In this document: one piece after another, positions 1 to 5,698 of the stretch
How positions within the stretch are numbered: the stretch's first letter is position 1
How the letters are laid out: every line of letters starts with the position of its first letter
Source of the DNA: Candidatus Pelagibacter sp. TMED275
GTDB lineage: Bacteria; Pseudomonadota; Alphaproteobacteria; Pelagibacterales; Pelagibacteraceae
Direction of reading: 5' to 3'
Length of the DNA: 9,965 bases
Assembly (NCBI GenBank): GCA_002169255.1
Contig: NHLU01000010.1
Location: 1 to 9,965, forward strand
Program-made: the position numbers and the translations under genes
The notes under the pieces: model-generated
Told to the model about the DNA's origin: nothing
Database searches by the model: none
Seen by the model: only the letters and a program-made list of their open reading frames with translations

Positions 1-78
1 ATTGAACCAAAAACTAAAGTTCCACAAACTTTCGTGATAACCATTTCACCACCAGGGCCTATTGTTATTTTATACTAA
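1..78. other. Gene fragment at window edge, strand uncertain
   Basis: Two readings compete and neither can be recognised. On the plus strand, 25 codons are open from base 1 to a TAA at 76-78, ending in the proline-rich residues FVITISPPGPIVILY; this could be the C-terminus of a protein that starts outside the window. On the minus strand, an ATG at 44 opens MVITKVCGTLVFGS, running off the edge, with a GGTGG purine-rich stretch just upstream and a TATAAA at 74-69 that could be a -10 box. Third-position base use does not decide between them. One of the two is probably real, since genes are packed tightly here, but the evidence is weak. Confidence 0.3.
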
Positions 79-287
79 TAATTGTTAATTTTAAATTTAT
101 AAATGATTAAATAGCTAGCTTGCAGCCAGCATGAAAATGATGTCTGTGAGTTGATCTCAGGATATTTAATTTATTAATCATTGAGGCTTATTAGCACTTT
201 TGTGCTCAAATACAAGAGTGAATTGTATAGGAATATTAGACATTATCTAAATGCTAAGTACTCCTATACAATTATGATGAATTAGAA
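79..287. other. Intergenic region rich in inverted repeats
   Basis: About 210 bp without a convincing gene. It holds a 9-bp inverted repeat (AATGATTAA 102-110 with TTAATCATT 174-182) enclosing a small TGAG/CTCA hairpin (147-159), a GCACTTTTGTGC tetraloop hairpin (193-206), and a perfect 12-bp inverted repeat (221-232 with 262-273) with a nested TTAGA/TCTAA stem. This much pairing in so short and AT-rich a stretch suggests a structured RNA, an mRNA 3' end or a leader, but the strand is unknown. No known riboswitch, 6S, SRP RNA or tmRNA consensus was recognised. Confidence 0.4.
221..273 (-). terminator. Perfect 12-bp inverted repeat downstream of csp, possible 3' end structure
   Basis: AATTGTATAGGA (221-232) and TCCTATACAATT (262-273) are exact reverse complements, separated by 29 nt that contain a second stem, TTAGA/TCTAA (236-240 with 246-250). 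It begins 14 nt past the csp stop codon, where a transcript-end structure would be expected. There is no run of U on either side, so it is not a standard intrinsic terminator; it may stabilise the csp mRNA 3' end, belong to a larger RNA, or be a protein-binding palindrome. Confidence 0.35.
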
Positions 288-497
288 TTAAGAGGTTTTT
301 TGCAGTTTCACTGCAGATGGACCTTTGTCTCCGTCTTCAACTTCAAATGTAAGTTCGTCGCCTTCGTTTAAAAATCTTAAACCAGCATCTCTTACAGCTG
401 AAGCATGTACGAACACATCTTTTTCTTTATCTTCTCTCTCAATGAAACCATAACCTTTTTTTCCATTGAACCATTTTACTTTACCTTTTAGACTCAT
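288..497 (-). CDS. cspA: Cold-shock domain protein (CspA family)
   Basis: A 69-residue single cold-shock domain, the full usual length of the family. It starts [11 protein letters not shown], has RNP1 as KGYGFI (residues 14-19) and RNP2 as VFVHAS (28-33), the aromatic patch that stacks on single-stranded RNA and DNA. Family members act in the cytoplasm as RNA chaperones, melting secondary structure and aiding translation, in the cold or constitutively. It is the last gene of the minus-strand series, 109 nt beyond the 3' end of tRNA-Phe, and probably has its own promoter in that gap. A GA-rich ribosome-binding stretch (AGAAAGAG) lies 5-12 nt upstream of the ATG. The paralogue within the family cannot be decided, so the symbol is a family label. 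Confidence 0.95.
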   Translation of the reverse strand: MSLKGKVKWFNGKKGYGFIEREDKEKDVFVHASAVRDAGLRFLNEGDELTFEVEDGDKGPSAVKLQKTS

Positions 498-525
498 TGT
501 TACTCTTTCTTTTATTATTTAACTT

Positions 526-541
526 TAGCTATAAATAGCTA
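526..541 (-). promoter_or_regulatory. Hairpin in csp 5' leader
   Basis: TAGCTA-TTTA-TAGCTA on the transcribed strand is a perfect 6-bp inverted repeat with a 4-nt loop, about 28 nt upstream of the csp start codon. Leaders of cold-shock mRNAs are often temperature-sensitive structures, so a role in csp control is possible, but a single short AT-rich hairpin could occur by chance. Confidence 0.3.
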
Positions 542-552
542 GACGCTTAACT

Positions 553-582
553 ATTAGATTTTATGTTTTATTGCAAGTTAAA
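553..582 (-). promoter_or_regulatory. Candidate csp promoter
   Basis: On the minus strand a -35-like TTAACT (582-577) and a -10-like TCTAAT (558-553) are 18 nt apart, four and five matches of six to the sigma-70 consensus. This would start transcription near 547 and give a leader of about 50 nt carrying the 526-541 hairpin. In DNA this AT-rich such matches are common, so the call is tentative. Confidence 0.3.
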
Positions 583-606
583 TGAATAGTATAAAACGTT
601 GCTAAA

Positions 607-681
607 TGGTGCCTCGGGAAGGATTCGCACCTCCGACACAAGCCTTTTCAGGGCTCTGCTCTACTCCTGAGCTACCGAGGC
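607..681 (-). tRNA. tRNA-Phe (anticodon GAA)
   Basis: A full cloverleaf: 7-bp acceptor GCCTCGG/CCGAGGC, D-stem GCTC/GAGC, anticodon stem GAGCC/GGCTT with loop CTGAAAA (anticodon GAA), variable loop GTGTC, T-stem GGAGG/CCTTC, discriminator A at 610 and an encoded CCA at 609-607. It lies only 7 nt past the infA stop codon, so it is probably transcribed with the upstream genes and cut out. Two contact positions are unusual. The T-loop reads TGCGAAT, giving G at position 55 where U (pseudouridine) is nearly universal. The 7-nt D-loop reads AGGAGTA, which appears to give A rather than G at position 18. These two positions normally pair with each other at the elbow. Stems are all intact, so it does not look like a decayed gene. 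Confidence 0.95.
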
Positions 682-688
682 AAAAAGA

Positions 689-904
689 TTAACCTCTGAA
701 GATTATTCTTCCTTTTGTAAGATCATAAGGAGTCATCTCTACTCTAACTTTATCACCTTGCAATACTCTAATTCTATTCTTTCTTAATTTTCCTGCTGTA
801 TGTGCGGTTACTATATGACCGTTTTCTAGTTTTACCCTAAACATAGCGTTTGGTAGCAAGTCTGTAACCTTACCTTCGAATTCAAGTAAATCTTGTTTTG
901 ACAA
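689..904 (-). CDS. infA: Translation initiation factor IF-1
   Basis: A 71-residue single OB-fold protein matching IF-1 along its full length, with the family segments [15 protein letters not shown] (residues 21-35) and [11 protein letters not shown] near the C-terminus. IF-1 binds the A site of the 30S subunit and works with IF-2 and IF-3 in start-codon selection. The start codon is TTG, not ATG: it aligns with residue 1 of the family, has AGGAG nine nt upstream (918-914), and no in-frame ATG comes before residue 21. The SD lies inside the last codons of hisD and the two genes are 2 nt apart, so translation is probably coupled. tRNA-Phe follows 7 nt after its stop. Confidence 0.97.
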   Translation of the reverse strand: MSKQDLLEFEGKVTDLLPNAMFRVKLENGHIVTAHTAGKLRKNRIRVLQGDKVRVEMTPYDLTKGRIIFRG

Positions 905-906
905 AT

Positions 907-2193
907 TTATTTTCTCCTAATTCTTAATTTAACGGATTCAGCATGCCCAACTAAACCCTCATACTTTGCAAGAGTTATAACTGAAGGACCAAGAGTTTCA
1001 ATACCCTTTTTTGAAAGATTTATATAAGAAATTCTCTTATAAAAATCGTTTACAGACACTCCACTTGAAAATCTTGCAGAAGAATTGGTTGGCAAAATAT
1101 GATTAGATCCAACATTATAATCAGTCATTGCCATAACTGAATACTTGCCCAGACAGATTGAGCCAGCATTTACAATTTTTTTTGAAATATTTTTATAATT
1201 CACAATATTTAATTCCAAATGTTCTGGAGCAATTTTATTCACAATTTCTATAATATCTTTATCTGTATTGATTTTTATAAATATTCCATTTCTAACAAGA
1301 CTTTTTTTTGCAATTCTTAATCTGGGTAAATTTTTTAATTGAATATTAATGTACTTATTAACTTTTTCTAAAAAACTTCTGCTTTTCGTAATTAGTATAC
1401 ATTGAGCAAGTTCATCATGTTCTGCTTGTCCTATTAGATCACTTGCAACCCATTCGGCATTTGAATACTTATCTGCAACAACTGTTACCTCTGATGGTCC
1501 TGCAATCATTCCTTCAATTCCAACTTCTCCAAAAACTTCTTTTTTTGCAGATGAAACATAAATATTTCCAGGTCCTATAATTTTATCTACTTTTTTTATT
1601 CTTTTTGTTCCATAAGCTAGTCCAGCAATAGCAGCTGGTCCCCCAATAGAATAAATTTCAGAGATTTTACATTTTTTCGCTGCATATAATACTGCAGGAT
1701 CTAAAATTCCATTTCTTCCAGGATTCACCATAACAACTCTTTTTACACCAGCAACTAACGCTGGTATTGCGTTCATTAGGACAGTTGAGGGATATGAAAC
1801 AGATGATCCAGGAACATAAATACCAACTGAATTAATTGGAAGATATTTGTAATTCAGTTTATTTTTAAGTTTATCTTGGTATGAAATATCTTTAAATTTT
1901 TGCAATGAGTGAAATTTTAAGATTCTTTCATATGCAATATCAATTGCTTGTTTAACTTTCCTATCTAATTTTAAAATATTCTCACTATTTTTTTTTATAT
2001 TTGGAGTGATAGATTTATTATTATTAAACTTTTTCTCGTATTTTAAAATAGACTTATCACCATTTTTTCTGACTTGCTGAATAATTTTTTTTACTGATGT
2101 ATCGTTACTTTGAATTTTGAATCTTCTTTTATTTAATAAATTTTCTAATTTTTTTATAAAATTTTTATTATTTTTGTTTAATGTTTTAATCAT
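907..2193 (-). CDS. hisD: Histidinol dehydrogenase
   Basis: Catalyses the last two steps of histidine synthesis, oxidising L-histidinol to L-histidine with two NAD+, using one Zn2+ per active site. The 428 residues match the usual length. Visible landmarks are the [20 protein letters not shown] segment (123-142), [14 protein letters not shown] (183-196), IIGPGN (205-210) and the active-site set: Q256 and H259 in GQAEHDE, catalytic E324-H325 in IAPEHLE, D358 in MTDYN and H417 in GLVGHAE, corresponding to Q259, H262, E326, H327, D360 and H419 of the E. coli enzyme. The N-terminal 70 residues are lysine/asparagine-rich and poorly conserved. Its ATG overlaps the end of the upstream DUF2948 gene by 8 nt. 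It is isolated from other his genes, as is usual for hisD next to murA in alphaproteobacteria. Confidence 0.98.
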   Translation of the reverse strand: MIKTLNKNNKNFIKKLENLLNKRRFKIQSNDTSVKKIIQQVRKNGDKSILKYEKKFNNNKSITPNIKKNSENILKLDRKVKQAIDIAYERILKFHSLQKFKDISYQDKLKNKLNYKYLPINSVGIYVPGSSVSYPSTVLMNAIPALVAGVKRVVMVNPGRNGILDPAVLYAAKKCKISEIYSIGGPAAIAGLAYGTKRIKKVDKIIGPGNIYVSSAKKEVFGEVGIEGMIAGPSEVTVVADKYSNAEWVASDLIGQAEHDELAQCILITKSRSFLEKVNKYINIQLKNLPRLRIAKKSLVRNGIFIKINTDKDIIEIVNKIAPEHLELNIVNYKNISKKIVNAGSICLGKYSVMAMTDYNVGSNHILPTNSSARFSSGVSVNDFYKRISYINLSKKGIETLGPSVITLAKYEGLVGHAESVKLRIRRK

Positions 2194-2578
2194 TAATTTT
2201 ATCCTCTAAAGTGGCCTCAATTACTTCTGTTGTCAAAGTTATATATGCATTATCAGAAAAAATTAAGCTTATCTCAAAATTTTTTTCTTTTTTATAAATA
2301 TCAATTGTAACTAAATTTATTAATAATTCTTTGTCTTTTTGATTTATATTTTTTGACTTTACTCCATCAATAAATTCAAATTTACAAATACTCTCAATAT
2401 ACTGATTTTTAGCATTTTTCTCATTTTTTGGCCTTTTTAGGAGAATTAATAAAATATGATTATTTTTTAAATACTTAATATTTTTTATTTTTACTTTTGC
2501 ATTATGGCAACAAGCTGAAATTAAATTTAAACCTTCAATGTCTCTAGAAATAATTTTTGAAAGAAATCTATTTTCCAT
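2186..2578 (-). CDS. DUF2948 family protein
   Basis: A 130-residue soluble protein of unknown function. It fits my memory of the alphaproteobacterial DUF2948 family, which sits between murA and hisD: an N-terminal segment DIEGLNLISACCHNAKVKI (14-32), a middle KFEFIDGVKSKNI (66-78), and a C-terminal strand-rich part ending in [11 protein letters not shown]. No catalytic motif, signal peptide or membrane span is seen; predicted strands dominate. It begins 3 nt after murA and ends 8 nt inside hisD, so it is translated as part of the same transcript. The match is from recalled family sequence and synteny rather than a search. A pair of adjacent cysteines (23-24) is present but there is no metal-site pattern around it. 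Confidence 0.8.
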   Translation of the reverse strand: MENRFLSKIISRDIEGLNLISACCHNAKVKIKNIKYLKNNHILLILLKRPKNEKNAKNQYIESICKFEFIDGVKSKNINQKDKELLINLVTIDIYKKEKNFEISLIFSDNAYITLTTEVIEATLEDKIND

Positions 2579-2581
2579 TAA

Positions 2582-3841
2582 TTAAGATAGCTTTTTTATA
2601 TCTGATCCTACTTTTCTCAATTTTTTTTCAAGTCCTTCGTAGCCTCTTTCAAGATGATATATTCTATTAATTTTTGATTTGCCTTCAGCACATAAAGCAG
2701 CAAGAACTAGAGATACAGATGCTCTTAGATCTGTTGCCATCAATTCAGCAGATTTAAATTTAATATTTCCTGTTATTATAGCTTTATTACCTTTAATTTT
2801 TATTTTGGCACCCATTCTATTTAGTTCAGGTGCATGCATAAACCTATTCTCAAATATTGTCTCAGTAATTGATGAAATGCCATTTGCAGTGCACAATAAT
2901 ACCATTATTTGTGCTTGTAGATCTGTTGGGAAGCCTGGATATGGTGCTGTTTTTAAATTTAAACTTCTTAATTTTTTTTTTCTCATAACCAGAGCCTCAC
3001 TATTCTTTAATCTTATATTAACACCTATTTTCCTCAAAATATTAATTTCTGTTGTTATTATTTTTGGATTAATATTTTTAACATAGAGACGTCCAGCTGT
3101 TAAAGCGCCGGCTATTAAATATGTGCATGCTTCTATTCGATCAGACATTACATTGTGAATTGTTTTTTTTGTTTTCTGACATCCTATTATTTTTAAGGTT
3201 CTTTTTCCTTTCCATTCGATATTAAAACCCATTTTTTTTAAAAATAAAATTAGGTCATTTATTTCAGGTTCGATTGCGCAGTTTTTTAGGATAGTTTTAC
3301 CTTTGGCAAAACAAGCAGCGATAATAATGTTTTCTGTAGCACCTACTGAAATTCTAGGAAATGTAATTTTATTACCTTTCAATCCTTTTGGTGCAGTTGC
3401 AAATATATATCCATCTTTAATTTTATATTTTGCACCTAGCTTAGATAAAGATTTTAAATGTATATCGACAGGCCTTGCCCCTATAGCACAACCTCCAGGA
3501 AGTGATACCTTTGCCCTTTTGAATCTTGCTAGTAGAGGTCCTAAAACTAAAATTCCTGCTCTCATAGTTTTCACAAGTCTATAAGATGCAAAAGTTTTAA
3601 TTTTATCAGAATTAATTATTTCTATAGAATTACCACTTCCTAGAATTTTAATTTTACTACCTAAAGAAATTAGAAGTGAAATCATTGTTTCTATATCTTT
3701 TACTCTTGGTAAATTTGAAATTTTTATACTTTTATTGGATAAGATTGTTGCTGCTAATATAGGAAGAGAGGCATTCTTTGACCCAGAAACTTTAATTATT
3801 CCTTTAAGTTTTCTTTTACCAGAAACTTCAAGTTTTCTCAT
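2582..3841 (-). CDS. murA: UDP-N-acetylglucosamine 1-carboxyvinyltransferase
   Basis: First committed step of peptidoglycan synthesis in the cytoplasm: transfers enolpyruvate from PEP to UDP-GlcNAc. At 419 residues it is full length for this two-domain inside-out alpha/beta enzyme. Seen are K22-N23 in SGSKNASLPIL, R94 in KTMRAG, the catalytic loop PGGCAIGARPVDIH with Cys118 (the fosfomycin target, so the Cys form rather than the Asp form), D307 in PGFPTDLQAQ and R399 in HLERGYE. It follows dcd by 5 nt and precedes the DUF2948 gene by 3 nt. The ribosome-binding site is weak (AATAG before the ATG), so translation may depend on coupling with dcd. All key residues are present and there is no sign of decay. 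Confidence 0.98.
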   Translation of the reverse strand: MRKLEVSGKRKLKGIIKVSGSKNASLPILAATILSNKSIKISNLPRVKDIETMISLLISLGSKIKILGSGNSIEIINSDKIKTFASYRLVKTMRAGILVLGPLLARFKRAKVSLPGGCAIGARPVDIHLKSLSKLGAKYKIKDGYIFATAPKGLKGNKITFPRISVGATENIIIAACFAKGKTILKNCAIEPEINDLILFLKKMGFNIEWKGKRTLKIIGCQKTKKTIHNVMSDRIEACTYLIAGALTAGRLYVKNINPKIITTEINILRKIGVNIRLKNSEALVMRKKKLRSLNLKTAPYPGFPTDLQAQIMVLLCTANGISSITETIFENRFMHAPELNRMGAKIKIKGNKAIITGNIKFKSAELMATDLRASVSLVLAALCAEGKSKINRIYHLERGYEGLEKKLRKVGSDIKKLS

Positions 3842-3846
3842 TCTAT

Positions 3847-4401
3847 TTATACTTTTGGTAAAGTCACTCCAGTTTGGCCCATGTATTTACCATTTCTATC
3901 AGAATATGATACTTCTGGATTTTCATTGCCTTCTAAAAAAACAAATTGGGCAACACCCTCGTTTGCATAAATTTTAGCAGGCAAAGGGGTAGTGTTTGAA
4001 AATTCAAGAGTAACATGACCCTCCCAACCTGGCTCCAAAGGAGTTACATTTACTATTATACCACATCTTGCATAAGTAGACTTTCCTAAACATATAACTA
4101 ATACGTTCTTTGGTATTTTAAAGTATTCAACAGTACTTGCTAAAACAAATGAATTGGGTGGAATTATGCATTCATCTACATTTTTAGTAATAAAATTACT
4201 CGGTTTAAATTTTTTTGGATCTACAATTTCTGAATTAACATTTGTAAAGATTTTAAATTCGTCTGAAACTCTTGCATCATAACCAAACGAAGAAAGTCCA
4301 TATGAGATATTTCCTTTTCTTATTTGCTTCTCTTCAAATGGTTTGATCATATTATGACTTAAAGCCATTTTTTTTATCCATTTATCTGACAAGACTGGCA
4401 T
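3847..4401 (-). CDS. dcd: dCTP deaminase
   Basis: Deaminates dCTP to dUTP, which dUTPase turns into the dUMP precursor of dTMP. The 184 residues form the trimeric dUTPase-like beta-barrel fold: the nucleotide-binding segment [10 protein letters not shown] (106-115), then [17 protein letters not shown] (120-136) containing E133, the expected catalytic glutamate, then GVAQFVF and a C-terminal GKYMGQTG segment that closes over the triphosphate. Because the downstream tail is the simple dcd type, I favour the monofunctional enzyme over a bifunctional dCTP deaminase/dUTPase, but this is not certain. It starts 3 nt after the stop of the 31-aa ORF and ends 5 nt before murA. Confidence 0.95.
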   Translation of the reverse strand: MPVLSDKWIKKMALSHNMIKPFEEKQIRKGNISYGLSSFGYDARVSDEFKIFTNVNSEIVDPKKFKPSNFITKNVDECIIPPNSFVLASTVEYFKIPKNVLVICLGKSTYARCGIIVNVTPLEPGWEGHVTLEFSNTTPLPAKIYANEGVAQFVFLEGNENPEVSYSDRNGKYMGQTGVTLPKV

Positions 4402-4404
4402 GGT

Positions 4405-4500
4405 TTATTTTTTTTTAATTTTCTTCTGAAAAATTTTTCTTTTTTTAAGATTTTTTTTTAATGCTTCCTCAAGATCCTTCTTTTTATTTTTTTTAATCAT
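4405..4500 (-). CDS. 31-aa lysine-rich mini-protein, possible conserved alphaproteobacterial small protein
   Basis: An ATG at 4500 opens 31 codons ending in TAA at 4407-4405, filling the gap between the 65-aa gene (9 nt away) and dcd (3 nt away). The protein is about half lysine with one helical core, DLEEALKKNLKKRK, followed by IFQKKIKKK. This core resembles, from memory, a short alphaproteobacterial protein near murA with a LAxALRxNLxRRKxQ pattern, where R is replaced here by K as expected in an AT-rich genome. No good SD is seen; translation may be coupled to the gene before it. Runs of A make chance lysine codons likely, so the case rests on the exact fit to the gap and the recalled pattern. 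Function unknown; its basic character suggests RNA or ribosome contact. Confidence 0.55.
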   Translation of the reverse strand: MIKKNKKKDLEEALKKNLKKRKIFQKKIKKK

Positions 4501-4509
4501 TAGAATTTT

Positions 4510-4707
4510 TTATTTTTTATTTGGATTTGTTAAATCGTCTAAAGTAATCGGTTTCTCTATATCGATAACATTTTTTTGAGGTTCAATATTTTTTCCTTCT
4601 TTGGCTTCTCTTTTAGCTTTTTTTTCAGCTAATTTTTTCTCTCTCTTAGCTTGTTTTTCTAAAGCTTTCATACCTCTGGTAGACTTATAATCGTAATGAA
4701 TTCCCAC
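4510..4707 (-). CDS. 65-aa charged hypothetical protein
   Basis: Not assigned to a named family. It starts at GTG with an excellent SD (AAGGAG, 6 nt spacing), the best in the window, so it is very likely translated. Residues 1-13 (MGIHYDYKSTRGM) are a distinctive head, residues 14-38 are a continuous K/E/A/R-rich stretch predicted to be a charged helix or coiled coil, and the C-terminal 25 residues contain IEKPITLDDLTNPNKK, which is acidic and probably flexible. No membrane span or signal peptide. As the first gene of the dcd-murA-DUF2948-hisD-infA series it may also act in bringing ribosomes to the transcript. Proteins of this size and make-up occur in SAR11 genomes as hypotheticals. Confidence 0.85.
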   Translation of the reverse strand: MGIHYDYKSTRGMKALEKQAKREKKLAEKKAKREAKEGKNIEPQKNVIDIEKPITLDDLTNPNKK

Positions 4708-4773
4708 AACTTACTCCTTAAAAAAGATTTATTTTACAATAAATCATATTAAATAAAAAATTAAGGCAATAAT

Positions 4774-4802
4774 TTGAATAAATTTAAATTATACATTAAA
4801 TT
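4774..4802 (+). promoter_or_regulatory. Candidate promoter of tRNA-Thr
   Basis: TTGAAT (4774-4779) and TAAATT (4797-4802) are 17 nt apart, four of six matches each to the sigma-70 elements, and would start transcription a few bases upstream of the tRNA 5' end at 4815. The same 107-bp spacer must also hold the promoter of the minus-strand operon; on that strand TATGAT and TAAAAT boxes exist, but none has a well-spaced -35. Confidence 0.3.
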
Positions 4803-4814
4803 TATCAGATATTT

Positions 4815-4885
4815 GCCTTTATAGTTAAATGGTATAACACGTCCATGGTAAGGATGAGTTCCAAGTTCAATTCTTGGTAGAGGCA
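4815..4885 (+). tRNA. tRNA-Thr (anticodon GGU)
   Basis: Full cloverleaf of 71 nt: acceptor GCCTTTA/TAGAGGC with one U-G pair, an all-A/T-plus-one-GC D-stem GTTA/TAAC, D-loop AATGGTA with the GG pair, anticodon stem CGTCC/GGATG with loop ATGGTAA (anticodon GGT), a 4-nt variable loop, T-stem CCAAG/CTTGG and a standard TTCAATT T-loop, discriminator A. CCA is not encoded (AAA follows), unlike the tRNA-Phe in the same window. It stands alone on the plus strand and ends 5 nt before the 3' end of the convergent VTT gene. It reads ACU and ACC codons. Confidence 0.95.
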
Positions 4886-4890
4886 AAAAA

Positions 4891-5622
4891 TTAGTCTTTG
4901 AAAAACTTTTTTCGCATAAAAAAAGCAATAATTAATAAAGCTATTAGAGAGAGTATTGGAAAATATATTCCAGGTGAAAACAAGATATCCTTAATTTCAG
5001 GAATTTTTTCGTTTTCACTAATTATTTTATCAAGTCCACTTCCTAAAGATGCTACAACAAATGCCTGTGGTAATAGCCCAATTATAGTTCCAAAAAAATA
5101 ATTTTTTTTACTAACATTAAAAATTACAGGTAGTAAATTTTGTATAGCAAATGGTATTGATCCAACAAACCTATAAATCAAAAAAAAAACAAATTCGTTC
5201 TTTTTAAATTTACTCTCTAAATTACTAAATTTATTTAGAAATTTCTTTCTTATAAATTCCTTAAAAAATAAGTTACCAAAGGTGTATAGCAAAGTTGCTC
5301 CTAGGGTAAGTGAAAATACAACTATGAAAGTCCCTATCCATTTACCAAATATAAAACCACCAGCAACACAAATCGGGCTTCCAAAACCTAAAAGCAAAAC
5401 CCAAATAATTGTGAATAAGAGAAATATTAAAAGTAAAAGTAAAGTGTTTTGTTCTTTTAGCTGAGCAAAAAATTCTCTGTTATCTTTGATAAAATTATAA
5501 TTCCCTATCTCCTGAAAAGTAAAATTTGAAAAAATAAAATATAAAAAAATGGATAGAATTAATAAATATGCAAAACCTAACAAAAGTTTATATTTATTTG
5601 ATGTTTTAATAAAATTAATCAT
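4891..5622 (-). CDS. VTT/TVP38-DedA family membrane protein
   Basis: A 243-residue inner-membrane protein with hydrophobic segments near 13-32, 58-79, 85-116, 143-165, 172-195 and 217-236. The core matches the VTT (SNARE-associated Golgi / TVP38-TMEM64) domain: FGSPICVAGGFIFG (80-93), which would form the first re-entrant loop, and RFVGSIPFAIQNLLPV (151-166), carrying the conserved Arg and Pro of the second. Relatives in the DedA superfamily move lipids across membranes (undecaprenyl phosphate carriers, TMEM41B/VMP1 scramblases); whether this TVP38-type protein does so is inference. The charged segment 117-140 is probably cytoplasmic. It converges with tRNA-Thr and is divergent from rpmH across 76 bp. 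No clear SD is seen before its ATG. Confidence 0.85.
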   Translation of the reverse strand: MINFIKTSNKYKLLLGFAYLLILSIFLYFIFSNFTFQEIGNYNFIKDNREFFAQLKEQNTLLLLLIFLLFTIIWVLLLGFGSPICVAGGFIFGKWIGTFIVVFSLTLGATLLYTFGNLFFKEFIRKKFLNKFSNLESKFKKNEFVFFLIYRFVGSIPFAIQNLLPVIFNVSKKNYFFGTIIGLLPQAFVVASLGSGLDKIISENEKIPEIKDILFSPGIYFPILSLIALLIIAFFMRKKFFKD

Positions 5623-5633
5623 TTAAATAATTC

Positions 5634-5662
5634 TGTACATTTATATATACATTACCTATAAA
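5634..5662 (+). promoter_or_regulatory. Candidate promoter of the rpmH operon
   Basis: TGTACA (5634-5639, four of six to the -35 consensus) and TATAAA (5657-5662, five of six to the -10) with an ideal 17-bp spacer, predicting a start near 5669 and a leader of about 30 nt before the rpmH ATG. It is the best-spaced pair in the 76-bp divergent spacer. No promoter of equal quality was found for the opposite gene. Confidence 0.45.
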
Positions 5663-5698
5663 TACCGAAATTTTAAAATTATTAATTATCAATTATTT

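Noticed and set aside
131..154. Plus-strand mini-ORF MKMMSVS in the structured region
   Set aside because: Seven codons with no ribosome-binding site; indistinguishable from chance.
111..173. Hammerhead ribozyme or known riboswitch in the structured region
   Set aside because: No CUGAUGA/GAAA core and no recognisable SAM, glycine or other riboswitch consensus on either strand.
2679..3086. Plus-strand open frame of 135 codons, and others at 3303-3584 and 3735-3977
   Set aside because: They lie antisense to murA and dcd, which are fully supported by motifs. Open antisense frames are expected opposite AT-rich coding DNA, and the products resemble no family.
4898..4915. GAAAAA/TTTTTC repeat as a terminator for tRNA-Thr
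   Set aside because: Loop of only 2 nt, A-U pairs almost throughout, and it lies inside the VTT coding end; not a credible terminator.
5623..5698. Possible replication origin next to rpmH
   Set aside because: rpmH flanks dnaA/oriC in some bacteria, but the 76-bp spacer has no clear DnaA-box cluster and no dnaA is present; the alphaproteobacterial origin usually lies elsewhere.
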